Positions 34,614 to 44,465 of a stretch of DNA of 64,000 bases are shown piece after piece (the first letter of the stretch is position 1; each line of letters opens with the position of its first letter). This stretch comes from Armatimonadota bacterium (lineage in GTDB: Bacteria > Armatimonadota > DTGP01 > JAKQQT01): the NCBI GenBank assembly GCA_036504095.1, contig DASXVS010000026.1, positions 1 through 64,000 of the forward strand, read 5' to 3'. Position numbers and translations under genes: made by a program. The notes under the pieces were generated by a model that ran no database searches, was not told the DNA's origin, and saw only the letters and a program-made list of their open reading frames with translations.

Positions 34614-34653
34614 AATGCGGGAGGCTCCTTGCTGCGGCAGGGCCTCCCGCATT
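34614..34653 (+). terminator. terminator after the OmpP1 gene
   Basis: AATGCGGGAGGC (34614-34625) pairs with GCCTCCCGCATT (34642-34653), followed by CTACTTTT. A typical rho-independent terminator, which makes the RND genes a separate transcription unit. Confidence 0.8.
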
Positions 34654-34717
34654 CTACTTTTGGGACGCAAACGGGCCGGGCCTGTCGGGAACCGACTACA
34701 CGTCCTTCGCTGTTGAG

Positions 34718-34730
34718 TACATATGTATAT
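34718..34730. promoter_or_regulatory. palindrome before the RND operon
   Basis: TACATATGTA (34718-34727) is a perfect palindrome and runs into TGTATAT (34724-34730). It lies about 50 bases before the adaptor start, in an A+T-rich stretch. Candidate site for the same regulator as at 28013 and 32981. Confidence 0.5.
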
Positions 34731-34775
34731 TACTATGTTACTATGCCCCGTGTGTATTTCAGTGGAGGTTAGCCT

Positions 34776-36248
34776 TTGAAACCCAGAAACAAACGGATCT
34801 TTGCAGGAGTGGCTGTGCTTGTTTTGGCGCTGAGCGCGTTGGTGCTAAGGGCCCGCAATTCGCCGATCCGAGCCGACGAGGCGCCCGCGCCGGCACGCGC
34901 CCCCGCCCACGTGGTGCTCAGCACCGCGAATCTGACCACCGTTCCCCAGTATCTCGACGCGACCGGCCTGACCCGCGCTGAACTGGAAGCCGTGATCGCC
35001 ACCAAGATCCAGGGCCGGGTATTGCGGGTCTTCGTTCGCGAAGGCGAGCGCGTCCGGCGCGGCCAGCCCCTCGTACAGATGGATGCGCGCGATCTAAGCG
35101 CCGCAGTGGCACAGGCCTCGGCCGGGGTTCGAAGCGCATCGGTGGGCTATGGGAACGCGCAGGTCGCCGCGTCGATGGAGCAGAGCATGTCCGCCGCGCG
35201 CATCGCCCAGGCGGAAGCGTCCCTCGCGAACGCACAGGCCGCGCTGGAAGCCGCGCGGGCCAAGGCCGAAATGGTCGTATCGGGCCCCCGCCGCCAGGAG
35301 CGCACCCAATCAGGGCTGGCCGTCGCGCAGGCGCAATCCGGTGTGAATCTGGCCCAGGCCAACCTCGGGCGCATGAAATCGCTTTTCGAGCAGGGCGCCA
35401 TCTCCAGACAGCAACTCGACACCTATCAGAGCCAGTACGAAGTGGCGAAGGCGCAGTACGATACCGCCCGTGAATCGCAAAGCATCTCCGATGAAGGCAG
35501 CCGCTCGGAGGACATTCGCGCTGCCCGGGAAGGCGTTCGCCAGGCCGAAGCGGGAATTGCGTTGGCGAAGGCCGGCGTGAAACAGGCGCGGGCCGCAGCC
35601 AAGCAGGCCGACGTTCGCCGCGCCGAGATACTGGGCGCGAAGGCACAGGTCGGACAAGGCCAGGCAGCCCTTCAGATGGCGAGGGTAACCCTCGACTACG
35701 CGACCATCGTGGCGCCGTTCGATGGGGTTGTCACCCGACGTTCCGTTGACCCCGGCTCCCTTGCGACCCCCGGGACGCCGCTCCTGACGCTTCAGGGTGG
35801 AGATCTAAGGCTGGAAGCAACCGTGCCCGAGAGCAGCCTCTCCTCGGTCCGTCCGGGATCAACCGTGCCGGTGGACCTGGATGCGTTCGCCGGCCGCCCC
35901 GTGACCGGCAGAGTGGTGGAGATCTCCCCTCAAGGCGATCCGGCAAGTCACACGTTCACCGTGAAGGTGCGGCTCCCCGCTGACAGCGGTGTCCGATCCG
36001 GTATGTTCGGCAGAGCGCGATTCCGCACCGGCACGGGGCGCCAGATTCTGGTTCCCACCACGGCCATCCTGCCTCGCGAGGGGCTCACGTACGTGTACGC
36101 CGTGGGTGAAGGCCGCCGAGCGAGTCTTCGACTGGTGACCACGGCAGCCGCGGGCGGACACCGCACGGCCGTTCTCTCGGGGTTGCAGCCTGGTGAACGG
36201 GTGGTGACGTCCGGAGCGGTGAGCGACGGGCAGTCCGTGGAAGAGTAG
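34776..36248 (+). CDS. RND efflux periplasmic adaptor (HlyD/membrane fusion protein)
   Basis: A 490-residue membrane fusion protein. An N-terminal helix (I-F-A-G-V-A-V-L-V-L-A-L-S-A-L-V-L) anchors or exports it. A lipoyl/biotinyl-like half is at ~70-105 (G-R-V-L-R-V-F-V-R-E-G-E-R-V-R-R-G-Q-P-L). A long coiled-coil hairpin spans ~110-300, rich in Ala/Gln/Glu and longer than in AcrA-type adaptors. The second lipoyl half is I-V-A-P-F-D-G-V-V-T-R-R, and the barrel and membrane-proximal parts follow (G-M-F-G-R-A-R-F, V-P-T-T-A-I-L). The start is TTG at 34776, with GGAGG seven bases upstream. The RND pump follows after 51 bases. No TolC-type gene is in the window. Confidence 0.92.
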   Translation: MKPRNKRIFAGVAVLVLALSALVLRARNSPIRADEAPAPARAPAHVVLSTANLTTVPQYLDATGLTRAELEAVIATKIQGRVLRVFVREGERVRRGQPLVQMDARDLSAAVAQASAGVRSASVGYGNAQVAASMEQSMSAARIAQAEASLANAQAALEAARAKAEMVVSGPRRQERTQSGLAVAQAQSGVNLAQANLGRMKSLFEQGAISRQQLDTYQSQYEVAKAQYDTARESQSISDEGSRSEDIRAAREGVRQAEAGIALAKAGVKQARAAAKQADVRRAEILGAKAQVGQGQAALQMARVTLDYATIVAPFDGVVTRRSVDPGSLATPGTPLLTLQGGDLRLEATVPESSLSSVRPGSTVPVDLDAFAGRPVTGRVVEISPQGDPASHTFTVKVRLPADSGVRSGMFGRARFRTGTGRQILVPTTAILPREGLTYVYAVGEGRRASLRLVTTAAAGGHRTAVLSGLQPGERVVTSGAVSDGQSVEE

Positions 36249-36299
36249 ATCAGCGCTACGGCGCCGAGTTTTCGCGCGCCCGCCGACAGGGACATGACT

Positions 36300-39200
36300 A
36301 TGAAATTGGGAATCGCAGGGCGGATGGCCTCCGCATTTATAAACAGCAAGCTTACGCCGCTCGTTATCATCGCGTCGCTCGCATTGGGCGCCTTCGCGGT
36401 ATGGAAGACACCCCGCGAGGAAGAACCGCAGATCATCGTTCCGATGATGGACGTCATCGTTCAGATGCCGGGCGCGACTGCGAAAGAGGTGGAGCAGCGC
36501 GTCACCGTACCGATGGAGAAGCTGATCTGGGAGATTCCCGGCGTCGAATACGTTTACTCGACTTCCAGCCCGGGGCAATCCATGGCCATCGTCCGCTTCC
36601 TCGTGGGCCAGGACCAGGAAGCCAGCCAGGTTCGGCTCCGCGAGAAACTCCAGGGCCACTATGACCTGGTCCCGCCGGGCGCATCGGCCCCGATACTGAA
36701 GGCACACTCGATCGACGACGTTCCAATCCTCGCGCTCACGCTGCACAGCACGAAGTACGATGCGCCGGCGCTCCGGCAGATCGCAGCCCGCATCGACGAT
36801 GCGGTGAAGCAGGTGGAAAACGTCTCCGAGACGACCATCATCGGCGGGCCGCGCCGCGAGGTGCGAGTGGTCCTGGACAAGGGCCGGCTCGCCGGGTTCG
36901 GTCTTTCGCCCGATGGCGTTGCCGAAGCCCTCGGCGCATCGAACCAGCGCTCTCAGGCCGGTGATTTCGCCGGAGGAAATTCGCAGCTGTCGATCAAGAC
37001 GGGGCAGTTTCTCCGGAACGCGAAAGATGTTGAAAGCGTTGTCGTCGGAGCTGCCGGCGGACGGGCGATTTTCCTTCGCGACATTGCTTCCGTCATTGAC
37101 GGCCCGGGGGAGCCCCACAACTACGTCCAGTTCGGGTACGGCCCCGCCGGCCGCGAGGCTGCGGCTGGCGCGGTCTCGCGCGGGGTCGAGAGGTCGGCCG
37201 TTGAGCCGGCGGTCACCATCTCCATAGCCAAGCGCCAGGGTAAGAACGCGATCGAGATCGCAGACGCGGTTCTTCGCAAGGTTGACACGCTGAAGGGAAC
37301 GATCATCCCCTCGGATGTGCAGATAGCAGTCACGCGCAACTACGGCGAATCGGCCAACGAAAAATCCGGCGAACTTCTCCTCCACATGCTGATCGCGGTT
37401 GTGAGCGTGACGCTTCTCATCGCGTTCGCTCTCGGCCGCAGGGAGTCTCTGGTGGTGGCGGTTGCGATCCCTGTGACGCTGGCGCTCACCCTTCTCGTAT
37501 TCTATCTGTACGGCTATACCCTGAACCGAATCACGTTGTTCGCGTTGATCTTCAGCATCGGTATCCTCGTCGATGACGCCATCGTGGTCGTAGAGAACAT
37601 CGTTCGGCACTATCGGATGCCCCAGGACGAGCCCGTGCCTCCCCTGGTACTTGCGATACGGGCCGTCGACGAAGTTGGCAACCCGACGATCCTGGCCACG
37701 TTCGCCGTTATCGCGGCTATCCTGCCGATGGCATTCGTCGGCGGGTTAATGGGCCCATATATGAGGCCCATTCCGGTCGGGGCAACAGCCGCTATGCTGT
37801 TCTCGCTCCTCATCGCGTTCATCGTGACGCCATGGGCGGCGTTTCGCGTGCTCAAGGGTGAACACTCGAAAGCCTTCCACGACAAGCACTCTCACGAGGG
37901 CAAGGATGATTTCCTAACGCGCCTCTACCGGGGAGTGATGACGCCGATGCTGCGCTCCGGCAAACTGCGCGCCGTGTTTTTCGGCGGAGTCATCGTACTG
38001 CTTCTCGCATCGATGGGCCTGGTGGCGCTCAAGGCCGTCACGGTGAAGATGCTGCCGTTCGACAACAAGAATGAGTTCCAGGTGATTGTCGATATGCCGA
38101 CGAATTCCACTCTGGAACAAACGGCCGCGGCAACACGCGCATTGGCGGATTACGTTGCCACCATCCCCGAAGTTGAGAACTACCAGACGTATGTGGGAAC
38201 GGCCGCGCCGTTCAACTTCAACGGGCTCGTGCGGCACTATTTCATGCGCCAGGCCCCCTACCAGGCGGACATTCAGGTAAACCTGCTCGGAAAGAACGAT
38301 CGCAAGGCGCAAAGCCACGGTATCGTCAAACGGATCCGCCCCCAGATCGCCGCGATCGCCGCAAAATGGGGCGTCCGTGTGAAAGTGGCCGAGGTGCCGC
38401 CGGGTCCTCCGGTTCTCCAGACGCTGGTTGCCGAGGTCTACGGTCCAACGCCCGAGAGCCGCCAGGCCGTCGCCGCCCACGTGAAGCGCGTCTTCGAAAC
38501 GACGTCCGGCGTGGCGGATGTGGACTGGTATTCGGATGACGAACAGGAAACCTACCGGTTTGAGGTAGACAAGGAGAAGGCCGCGCTGGTCGGCGTCGAC
38601 ACCTCCGCCATCAACCGCACCCTCGCCACGGCCCTGAGCGGAGCGCAGGTGGGGCTGTTACACGACGAGGGCGCCCGCGAGGACATCCCCCTAACGATGC
38701 GGCTCGCGCGTTCCGAACGGAGCAGCCTGAACGATCTTGAGCAACTCTCGGTAAGCGCGCGTGACGGCCACCTGGTGCCCCTCAGCTCTCTGGTCAGGGC
38801 GGTGGCGATTCCCACCGACAAGTCCATCTACCACAAGAACCTGTTGCCAGTTGTGTACGTTACGGGTGATGTCGTAGGGCGGCAGGAAAGCCCGGTCTAC
38901 GCGATCATGGCGATGAACCATGCTCTGCGCAAGGCATCATTCCCCGGGAATTCAAAGCTGGAGATCCTCAGCACTCGGATGCCGTTCACAACTCAGAAAC
39001 CGGTCATGAAATGGGATGGTGAGTGGCAGATAACCTACGAGGTTTTCCGCGACCTGGGCATCGCGTTCGCGGCGGTTCTGGCGATCATCTATATCCTGGT
39101 TGTGGCCTGGTTCCAGTCCTTCAAGACACCGCTGGTGATCATGGCGCCGATCCCGCTCACGCTGGTCGGCATCCTGCCGGCCCACGCTTTGATGGGCGCG

Positions 39201-39563
39201 TTCTTCACGGCCACAAGCATGATCGGATTCATCGCCGGCGCCGGCATCATCGTGCGCAACTCCATCATCCTTGTGGACTTCATCGAACTGCGCCTCAAGC
39301 AGGGAATGCCGCTCGAAGAGGCCGTAATCGACGCCGGCGCGACCCGCTTCCGGCCAATGCTGTTGACGGCCGCCGCCGTCATCGTCGGGTCGTTCATCAT
39401 CCTGTTCGACCCGATCTTCCAGGGTCTGGCGATCAGCCTGATGGCAGGCGAGATCGCCTCTACGCTTCTTTCCCGGCTGGCCGTGCCGATCCTCTACTTC
39501 GTGATGAAGCAGCGTGAAGGGATCGCCGCGGTCGCACACGCCATTCCCGCGCCTTTGCCCTGA
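36300..39563 (+). CDS. RND-family efflux transporter
   Basis: A 1087-residue inner-membrane pump of the resistance-nodulation-division superfamily. Helix 1 ([17 protein letters not shown]) leads into the first large periplasmic domain ([12 protein letters not shown]). Helices 2-6 follow with the proton-relay Asp pair in [13 protein letters not shown] near 425. A second periplasmic domain and helices 8-12 complete the duplicated fold. The start sequence P-R-E-E-E-P-Q-I and the sequence type place it near the HAE1-like/unassigned branch rather than clearly heavy-metal CusA. ATG at 36300 has AGGGA seven bases upstream; the ATG at 36294 has almost no spacing. Downstream are a short palindrome and DUF2892. 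The substrate is unknown. Confidence 0.92.
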   Translation: MKLGIAGRMASAFINSKLTPLVIIASLALGAFAVWKTPREEEPQIIVPMMDVIVQMPGATAKEVEQRVTVPMEKLIWEIPGVEYVYSTSSPGQSMAIVRFLVGQDQEASQVRLREKLQGHYDLVPPGASAPILKAHSIDDVPILALTLHSTKYDAPALRQIAARIDDAVKQVENVSETTIIGGPRREVRVVLDKGRLAGFGLSPDGVAEALGASNQRSQAGDFAGGNSQLSIKTGQFLRNAKDVESVVVGAAGGRAIFLRDIASVIDGPGEPHNYVQFGYGPAGREAAAGAVSRGVERSAVEPAVTISIAKRQGKNAIEIADAVLRKVDTLKGTIIPSDVQIAVTRNYGESANEKSGELLLHMLIAVVSVTLLIAFALGRRESLVVAVAIPVTLALTLLVFYLYGYTLNRITLFALIFSIGILVDDAIVVVENIVRHYRMPQDEPVPPLVLAIRAVDEVGNPTILATFAVIAAILPMAFVGGLMGPYMRPIPVGATAAMLFSLLIAFIVTPWAAFRVLKGEHSKAFHDKHSHEGKDDFLTRLYRGVMTPMLRSGKLRAVFFGGVIVLLLASMGLVALKAVTVKMLPFDNKNEFQVIVDMPTNSTLEQTAAATRALADYVATIPEVENYQTYVGTAAPFNFNGLVRHYFMRQAPYQADIQVNLLGKNDRKAQSHGIVKRIRPQIAAIAAKWGVRVKVAEVPPGPPVLQTLVAEVYGPTPESRQAVAAHVKRVFETTSGVADVDWYSDDEQETYRFEVDKEKAALVGVDTSAINRTLATALSGAQVGLLHDEGAREDIPLTMRLARSERSSLNDLEQLSVSARDGHLVPLSSLVRAVAIPTDKSIYHKNLLPVVYVTGDVVGRQESPVYAIMAMNHALRKASFPGNSKLEILSTRMPFTTQKPVMKWDGEWQITYEVFRDLGIAFAAVLAIIYILVVAWFQSFKTPLVIMAPIPLTLVGILPAHALMGAFFTATSMIGFIAGAGIIVRNSIILVDFIELRLKQGMPLEEAVIDAGATRFRPMLLTAAAVIVGSFIILFDPIFQGLAISLMAGEIASTLLSRLAVPILYFVMKQREGIAAVAHAIPAPLP

Positions 39564-39573
39564 TGCCAATCGA

Positions 39574-39600
39574 CAGGTCGGGCTTCCGTGCCCGACTCGG
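39574..39600 (+). repeat. short palindromic repeat, copy 3
   Basis: CAGGTCGGGCTTCCGTGCCC then GACTCGG. Hairpin arms are GTCGGGC and GCCCGAC. It lies between the RND gene and the DUF2892 gene and matches the copies at 9102 (inverted) and 11066. Confidence 0.6.
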
Positions 39601-39631
39601 GGCTGAACAACTCTTGTGAAAGGATACAGAA

Positions 39632-39820
39632 ATGACAACAGAACGGTATTTGCGGTTGATCGGTGGAGCGTTTGTGGTGGCCTCAGTCGCCCTCGGCACA
39701 TATGTGAGCCCGTGGTTCTACGCTTTCACGGCCTTTGTTGGGTTGAACCTGTTTCAGAGCGCCTTTACGAACTGGTGCCCAATGAAGGCCTTGTTGGAAA
39801 AGATCGAGCCGCGTTCGTGA
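39632..39820 (+). CDS. DUF2892-family small membrane protein
   Basis: A 62-residue inner-membrane protein with two hydrophobic segments (L-I-G-G-A-F-V-V-A-S-V-A-L-G; F-Y-A-F-T-A-F-V-G-L-N-L-F-Q-S-A-F) and the family end T-N-W-C-P-M. DUF2892 also forms the membrane tail of YgaP-type rhodaneses, linking it loosely to sulfur handling. GAAAGGATACAGAA precedes the ATG. It lies 68 bases after the RND pump gene in the same direction and probably belongs to that unit. The single Cys (N-W-C-P-M) is conserved in members I know. Confidence 0.88.
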   Translation: MTTERYLRLIGGAFVVASVALGTYVSPWFYAFTAFVGLNLFQSAFTNWCPMKALLEKIEPRS

Positions 39821-39845
39821 CGGTTGAGGCGGCTGGTTGACAATC

Positions 39846-42140
39846 TCATAATCCCCTCACCGCCAGCGCCAGCGCGTCGGCGAGGTCGATCCGGTTGGCG
39901 GACGATCCCGTTGCGACAGTATCCAGATCTGCAATATCGGCCGCTGTTCCCACGGAGAATCCGCCGGCGATGCGCATGGCTCGCGCGGAGAGAGCGAGAG
40001 GTTGAAACGCGTCGTTCGCGGCCAGGCGCGATGCCGTCGCGCCGAGGTTGGCTGCGCGGACCGCGGACACGAGGTCCCATTTGGGGCGGTCATTCATATC
40101 GACCAGACCGAACGCATAGTGTTCGCCGTAGACGAGTGCTGTTCCCCGTCCTGGGCCCCGGCCCGTGATCGCCTGGTCGCGGTATTCGAACCAGTTTCCG
40201 CCGATGCAGAATGGGTTCGCCGTGGCATCCCGCATCCAATGCGCGTAGGCCGCGCCGGCATCCGCGTCGTCAGCGGTAGAAACGGCCTCATAGCGTCCGA
40301 ACGCGCGGAGTCCGGAGTAAAACGGCGGGAACGAGAATTCGCCGGCGAACACCGGCTTGTTCGTGTCGCGGATCAGCCGCGCCATCGTGGCGTCGGCAAA
40401 CAAGGGGGCATAGCGGTCGTAGCCGATCACGTCGCAGTTGGCCGCGATCAGGCGCCAGTCTTCCTCGTTCTGCCACCAACCCGGCACAATGTAGTTGCCG
40501 AAGTACAGGTGGTTGGGATCCAGCGACTTGATGGTGCGATAGATGAACCCGTAGTATTCGGTGGCAAAGTACCGCCGAAGGGCTTCCACATCGCCCGCGG
40601 GCGGCGTCGGTTTGGCGGCGTACAGGTCCTGCGCGGACGCTGCTGTAACCTTCCAAGAGGATGCCATCGCGGCCACGCTGCCGGCATAAATCGTGGAAAG
40701 CGCGTAGTCCACGAGCGCTCGCTTGGCGGGAACCGAGGATCCCAGATTAAGCATCGAAGCGGTTTCGTCGGTCGTGACGATCTCATCGATCTCGCTGCCC
40801 ACCGTCCACCCGACCACGAGAGGGCTGAAACGGCGCGGGGTGACCTGCGCGCTGAGAACGCTTCGGAACGTCGCCTGGACCGAAGTATCGAAGATGTCCG
40901 GATGGCGCACCAGGTTGGGAATACCATTCCGGTTCAGAACCGGGGTATCGGCTAACTGCGGCGTCTCGTCCGACCATTTCCCCAACCCCGCGAACCCCCA
41001 TATCCGCGCCCGGGTCTTCGTTGACTGGGTAGCACTGTTCTGCCACCCGGCGCCGTACTTGCGGATCATGTTCGCCGTATGGAATGCCACATATGACGTC
41101 CCCTGCCCCTCGCCCCAAACGTCTGCGCCCCAGCACGACGAGTACGGCGCGGCGGTGGACGGCAGTTCGGCGAAAATGCTCTGCCGGTCCGATACCGGCG
41201 TCATCTCCCACGAAAGCGATGGCGCCGTGCAGATTCCGCGGTAGAAGCATGGATTGCCATCCGGCGAGATGAGCCACCAGAAACCGTTTCGCTTCACAAC
41301 GTTGAAATAGCCGGTAGCGGCTTCGCGCCAGCCTGAAGTTGTGGACCCGCCGTAGGCGTCAAAGCCCGATGGAATTCCCCACGCCGCATTGCGCGCGGTC
41401 TCATCGCTCATTGCCGCCAGCAGGTCGGCGTCGGAAGCGATCTTGCCGGGCCACGTGGCTTGAATACTCTGACCGTAACGATCGACGTATGGGCTGAAAA
41501 CCGAGGGATCCTGCAACGGGATGATTCTGAAGGTGGCCGTGAACGTTTGCGTCTCGTTGGCCGCCGGGTTCCAGGGAGCGTATTTCGGTACATACGGCGC
41601 GAAGAGCATGAGCGGAACCGGCCGAGACGATTCCTCGACGAACGAAAGGTCTGCGAGCCCGCCCGCGCTGGATGTCGCGGTCATATCGGACTGTATGACC
41701 CAGTACTCCGCGGGACCCGCGGCCCAGTCCGGCTGGTAATCCGCCGAAAGGCTCCCGTCGGCCCGGGCGATGCCGCCGCTGTTCTGGCCGACCTTCGCTC
41801 CGTCCAGCCACAACTCCGAGCCGGTCGGCGTAATCACCGCCTTGGCCGTGTAGTCGTGGTTCAACTGCCACGTAGGCTTATGGAAGATGAACCGCCAGTT
41901 CGTGCCATTCGCCACACCCAGAATGAGTTGAAGATTCACGAGTTTGCACGGTCCGGTGGACGCGTCATTCTCGAAATCCAGGTAGAAACCCCTGTTGGCG
42001 CCCCAGTCGTACTGCTGCGCGAGGTAGAGCCGGCACGGCGTGGCGCGGGCCGGGCCGGACACAGCGAAGAGCGCCGCGGCCGCGATGACCGCAGGTATCC
42101 TGAACAAAGCGAGGAACAAGCGGAGTCGAAGGACAGTCAT
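39846..42140 (-). CDS. secreted agarase-like glycoside hydrolase with degenerate dockerin
   Basis: A 764-residue exported protein. A long signal peptide (I-P-A-V-I-A-A-A-A-L-F-A... A-R-A) precedes a ~230-residue beta-sandwich and a TIM-barrel enzyme domain. The barrel has clan-A residues: acid/base Glu450 in V-G-S-E-I-D, and a probable nucleophile Glu601 in V-F-A-G-E-F-S-F. The context (N-G-F-W-W-L-I-S-P-D-G-N-P-C-F, G-Y-D-R-Y-A-P-L-F) resembles beta-agarase-type and related GH proteins, so the substrate is likely a complex polysaccharide, but the family number is uncertain. The last ~50 residues (A-M-R-I-A-G-G-F ... I-D-L-A-D-A-L-A-L-A-V-R-G-L) are a shortened dockerin-like end without the usual N-P. 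AGGAG lies about ten bases before the ATG. Confidence 0.82.
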   Translation of the reverse strand: MTVLRLRLFLALFRIPAVIAAAALFAVSGPARATPCRLYLAQQYDWGANRGFYLDFENDASTGPCKLVNLQLILGVANGTNWRFIFHKPTWQLNHDYTAKAVITPTGSELWLDGAKVGQNSGGIARADGSLSADYQPDWAAGPAEYWVIQSDMTATSSAGGLADLSFVEESSRPVPLMLFAPYVPKYAPWNPAANETQTFTATFRIIPLQDPSVFSPYVDRYGQSIQATWPGKIASDADLLAAMSDETARNAAWGIPSGFDAYGGSTTSGWREAATGYFNVVKRNGFWWLISPDGNPCFYRGICTAPSLSWEMTPVSDRQSIFAELPSTAAPYSSCWGADVWGEGQGTSYVAFHTANMIRKYGAGWQNSATQSTKTRARIWGFAGLGKWSDETPQLADTPVLNRNGIPNLVRHPDIFDTSVQATFRSVLSAQVTPRRFSPLVVGWTVGSEIDEIVTTDETASMLNLGSSVPAKRALVDYALSTIYAGSVAAMASSWKVTAASAQDLYAAKPTPPAGDVEALRRYFATEYYGFIYRTIKSLDPNHLYFGNYIVPGWWQNEEDWRLIAANCDVIGYDRYAPLFADATMARLIRDTNKPVFAGEFSFPPFYSGLRAFGRYEAVSTADDADAGAAYAHWMRDATANPFCIGGNWFEYRDQAITGRGPGRGTALVYGEHYAFGLVDMNDRPKWDLVSAVRAANLGATASRLAANDAFQPLALSARAMRIAGGFSVGTAADIADLDTVATGSSANRIDLADALALAVRGL

Positions 42141-42228
42141 TATCTACTCTCTCCTGATGCGCTGCGCTCGCCGCGCAGGCTCAGCGCTAACAGGTGAACG
42201 GTTTCGGTAACGCCGCACTGCAAGGGAC

Positions 42229-43302
42229 CTAGCGGTACCGCCCGTAGCGGTCGATCAGTTCCATCAGGTACTCATACGTCTGCCAGGTGACGCCGGGCGG
42301 GATGCTGTGATCGCTGTGGTAGATATACCCGCCGCCCTTCATCGCGAGCGGTACTTTGGCGGCAACCTCCTCCTCAACCTTCTCCCGGTCGTTCGTGATG
42401 AGGACCATGATGTCGATGTTCCCCATAAACGCCACGCGATCACCGTAGAGCGGCTTCAGTTCTCTGACGTCGATGTGCGCTTTCGCCTCCAGCGGCTGGA
42501 AACAGTTGATGCCCACGTCAAGGAAACTGGGTATCAGCGGACGGAAGTCGCCGTCGGTGTGGTAGATCACCTTCATCCCGCGGTCTTTGAACCAACCGAT
42601 CTGCTTCTGGTGCGCGGGCATAACCAGGCGGCGATACATGCGCGGCGAGCAAAACGGCCCGTGGTTGTATGCGATATCTCCGTAGACCCAGGCGCCGTCA
42701 TACCGGACGCCGTTTGTTTCCAGATAGTCGAGGGCGCTGACCGCCAGAGTGGCAAGGGTCATGTACACATCCGCGGCCCAATCCGGATCCTCCGCCATCG
42801 CGCAGCAGAGTATCTCGTGACCCAGGATGTCCTTCGCCATCTCGAAACACTCAACTCCGCCCCAGCAGAACCACCGGTTGTTGCGTCGAGCCTCTTCCTG
42901 AAGCCAGAGCACCTGCTGGAGATTCACCCTCTGGTGGATGGGCACCTTAAGGAGTTCCTTCTTGTGCGCGGCCCAGGCGTCCGGCGTATTGACAGTAAAC
43001 TCCACATGCTCCGGCGTCCCGCTCTTGTTCTTCCAATAGCGCAAGACCGCGCCGTGACCGTCTCTCCGGGTGTGCCATTCGTCGCTCTCGGCGATTAGCT
43101 CCACCAGACCCGGGCGCGCCTCGTGATTCACCCAGCCCGCGGAAACGATGTCGTAATCGAACAATTCGTTGATCGGCGTATCGTCGCGCATGCCCTGCTG
43201 CCGCCAGAGCGGCAGCGTTTCAGGCCAGAACGATTCGCATCGTGGTATGCGGTCGGCTTCCTTCAGATCCAACGCCAGTTCCATCCGTTCACGGGAGGTC
43301 AT
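42229..43302 (-). CDS. uroporphyrinogen decarboxylase-like (URO-D/MtaA) family protein
   Basis: A 357-residue cytoplasmic TIM-barrel protein of the URO-D/methyltransferase superfamily (M-T-S-R-E-R-M-E-L-A-L at the N-terminus; V-I-Y-H-T-D-G-D-F-R near 250; I-N-C-F-Q-P-L-E; G-N-I-D near 300). The haem-pathway HemE motif at the N-terminus is not present, so it is probably not the decarboxylase. Relatives of this kind occur beside carbohydrate genes and methylamine/methanol methyltransferases, and the H-T-D-G segment keeps the zinc/catalytic region. AAAGGAAGC precedes the ATG. Divergent from the threonine aldolase gene. Substrate unknown. Confidence 0.88.
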   Translation of the reverse strand: MTSRERMELALDLKEADRIPRCESFWPETLPLWRQQGMRDDTPINELFDYDIVSAGWVNHEARPGLVELIAESDEWHTRRDGHGAVLRYWKNKSGTPEHVEFTVNTPDAWAAHKKELLKVPIHQRVNLQQVLWLQEEARRNNRWFCWGGVECFEMAKDILGHEILCCAMAEDPDWAADVYMTLATLAVSALDYLETNGVRYDGAWVYGDIAYNHGPFCSPRMYRRLVMPAHQKQIGWFKDRGMKVIYHTDGDFRPLIPSFLDVGINCFQPLEAKAHIDVRELKPLYGDRVAFMGNIDIMVLITNDREKVEEEVAAKVPLAMKGGGYIYHSDHSIPPGVTWQTYEYLMELIDRYGRYR

Positions 43303-43340
43303 GCATGCTTCCTTTCGCGAGGTTACATCGCATTGTAGGC

Positions 43341-43357
43341 CGCTCGTGCCACGAGCG
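43341..43357. repeat. palindrome in a divergent intergenic region
   Basis: CGCTCGTG-C-CACGAGCG, a perfect 8-base-pair inverted repeat directly after TGTAGGC. It lies between the URO-D-like gene and threonine aldolase. It could be an operator or a further small repeat family; only one copy was noticed. Confidence 0.35.
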
Positions 43358-43420
43358 CGCCAGTACGGTTTCCATGCGGCGCCTCAGGGCGATTATCCTC
43401 ACTATCGGGAGGAAACCGTG

Positions 43421-44452
43421 ATGCACACCGTTTCGGATTTCAGAAGCGACACCGTAACCAGGCCGTCCGCAGAAATGCGCCGGGCCATAGCGGACGCGGA
43501 AGTGGGCGATGACGTTTTCGGGGACGACCCGACCATCAACCGGCTTCAGGAGGTTGCCGCCGCGCGAATGGGCAAGGAAGCGGCGCTGTTCGTCGCCTCG
43601 GGGACGATGGGCAACTCCATCGCCATGAAGGTCCACACCAAGCCGGGCGACGAGGTGCTGATGGATGGTGACGCTCACTCAATGCTCTACGAAGTGGGCC
43701 TGCCGGCGGTCATCGCCAACGTCATGACGCGGCAGTTCCACAGCGAACGCGGCGTACCCGACATATCGCAAATTGCCGATGCGATACAACATGAATCGCT
43801 GCACGGGCCCGGGACGGCCCTCATCATCCTCGAGAACACCCACAACCGGGCCGGCGGAGCCGTCATCCCGCTCGAAGTGATGGACGCGGTCCGGGCCGTT
43901 GCGGACGAGCACCGCGTGGCCGTCCACGTAGATGGCGCGCGGATCTTCAACGCTTCCGTGGCATCCGGCATCCCGGTTCGTGAGTACGCCGCCCGCGCCG
44001 ACTCCATCACGTTCTGCCTCTCCAAGGGCCTCGGATGTCCAATCGGTTCCGTCCTGTGCGGCACAAACGATTTCGTGAACCGTGCGCGGCGCGTACGCAA
44101 AATGCTGGGCGGCGGGATGCGACAGGCGGGCATACTCGCGGCGGCCGGCCTCTATGCGCTGGAGCACAACATCGACCGCCTGGTCGAAGACCATGCGAAC
44201 GCGATACGGCTCGCCGTAGCCATCGTGGACGCTCCAGGCGTGCTCCCCGACCCGTACGCGCCGCCGACCAACATGGTCTACTTCAACACCACGGGCCCCG
44301 CGGACGCCTTTGTCGATGCACTGACCGTGCGCGGAGTACTTGCCAATGCGACGGCGAAGAACCGAATCCGGATGGTAACACACCTGGACGTGGATGAAGA
44401 AGACGTCGATCGCGCGGCGGAAGCCATATGGGCCGTCGGCCGCGAACAGTGA
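43421..44452 (+). CDS. ltaE: low-specificity L-threonine aldolase
   Basis: A 343-residue PLP enzyme that cleaves L-threonine or L-allo-threonine to glycine and acetaldehyde. The start (D-F-R-S-D-T-V-T-R-P-S, V-G-D-D-V-F-G-D-D-P) and the glycine-rich V-A-S-G-T-M-G-N-S are classical. H-V-D-G-A-R is the Asp that holds PLP, and Lys202 in C-L-S-K-G-L-G-C-P is the Schiff-base lysine. GGGAGG lies eight bases before the ATG. The in-frame opening further upstream (from 43169) is non-coding in appearance and overlaps the divergent gene. Followed after 13 bases by a ChrB-like gene. Confidence 0.95.
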   Translation: MHTVSDFRSDTVTRPSAEMRRAIADAEVGDDVFGDDPTINRLQEVAAARMGKEAALFVASGTMGNSIAMKVHTKPGDEVLMDGDAHSMLYEVGLPAVIANVMTRQFHSERGVPDISQIADAIQHESLHGPGTALIILENTHNRAGGAVIPLEVMDAVRAVADEHRVAVHVDGARIFNASVASGIPVREYAARADSITFCLSKGLGCPIGSVLCGTNDFVNRARRVRKMLGGGMRQAGILAAAGLYALEHNIDRLVEDHANAIRLAVAIVDAPGVLPDPYAPPTNMVYFNTTGPADAFVDALTVRGVLANATAKNRIRMVTHLDVDEEDVDRAAEAIWAVGREQ

Positions 44453-44465
44453 GAGGGATTATGAA

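Noticed and set aside
35859-37610. 583-codon minus-strand frame over the adaptor/RND junction
   Set aside because: Overlaps two firm genes on the other strand and shows no start signal or family pattern.
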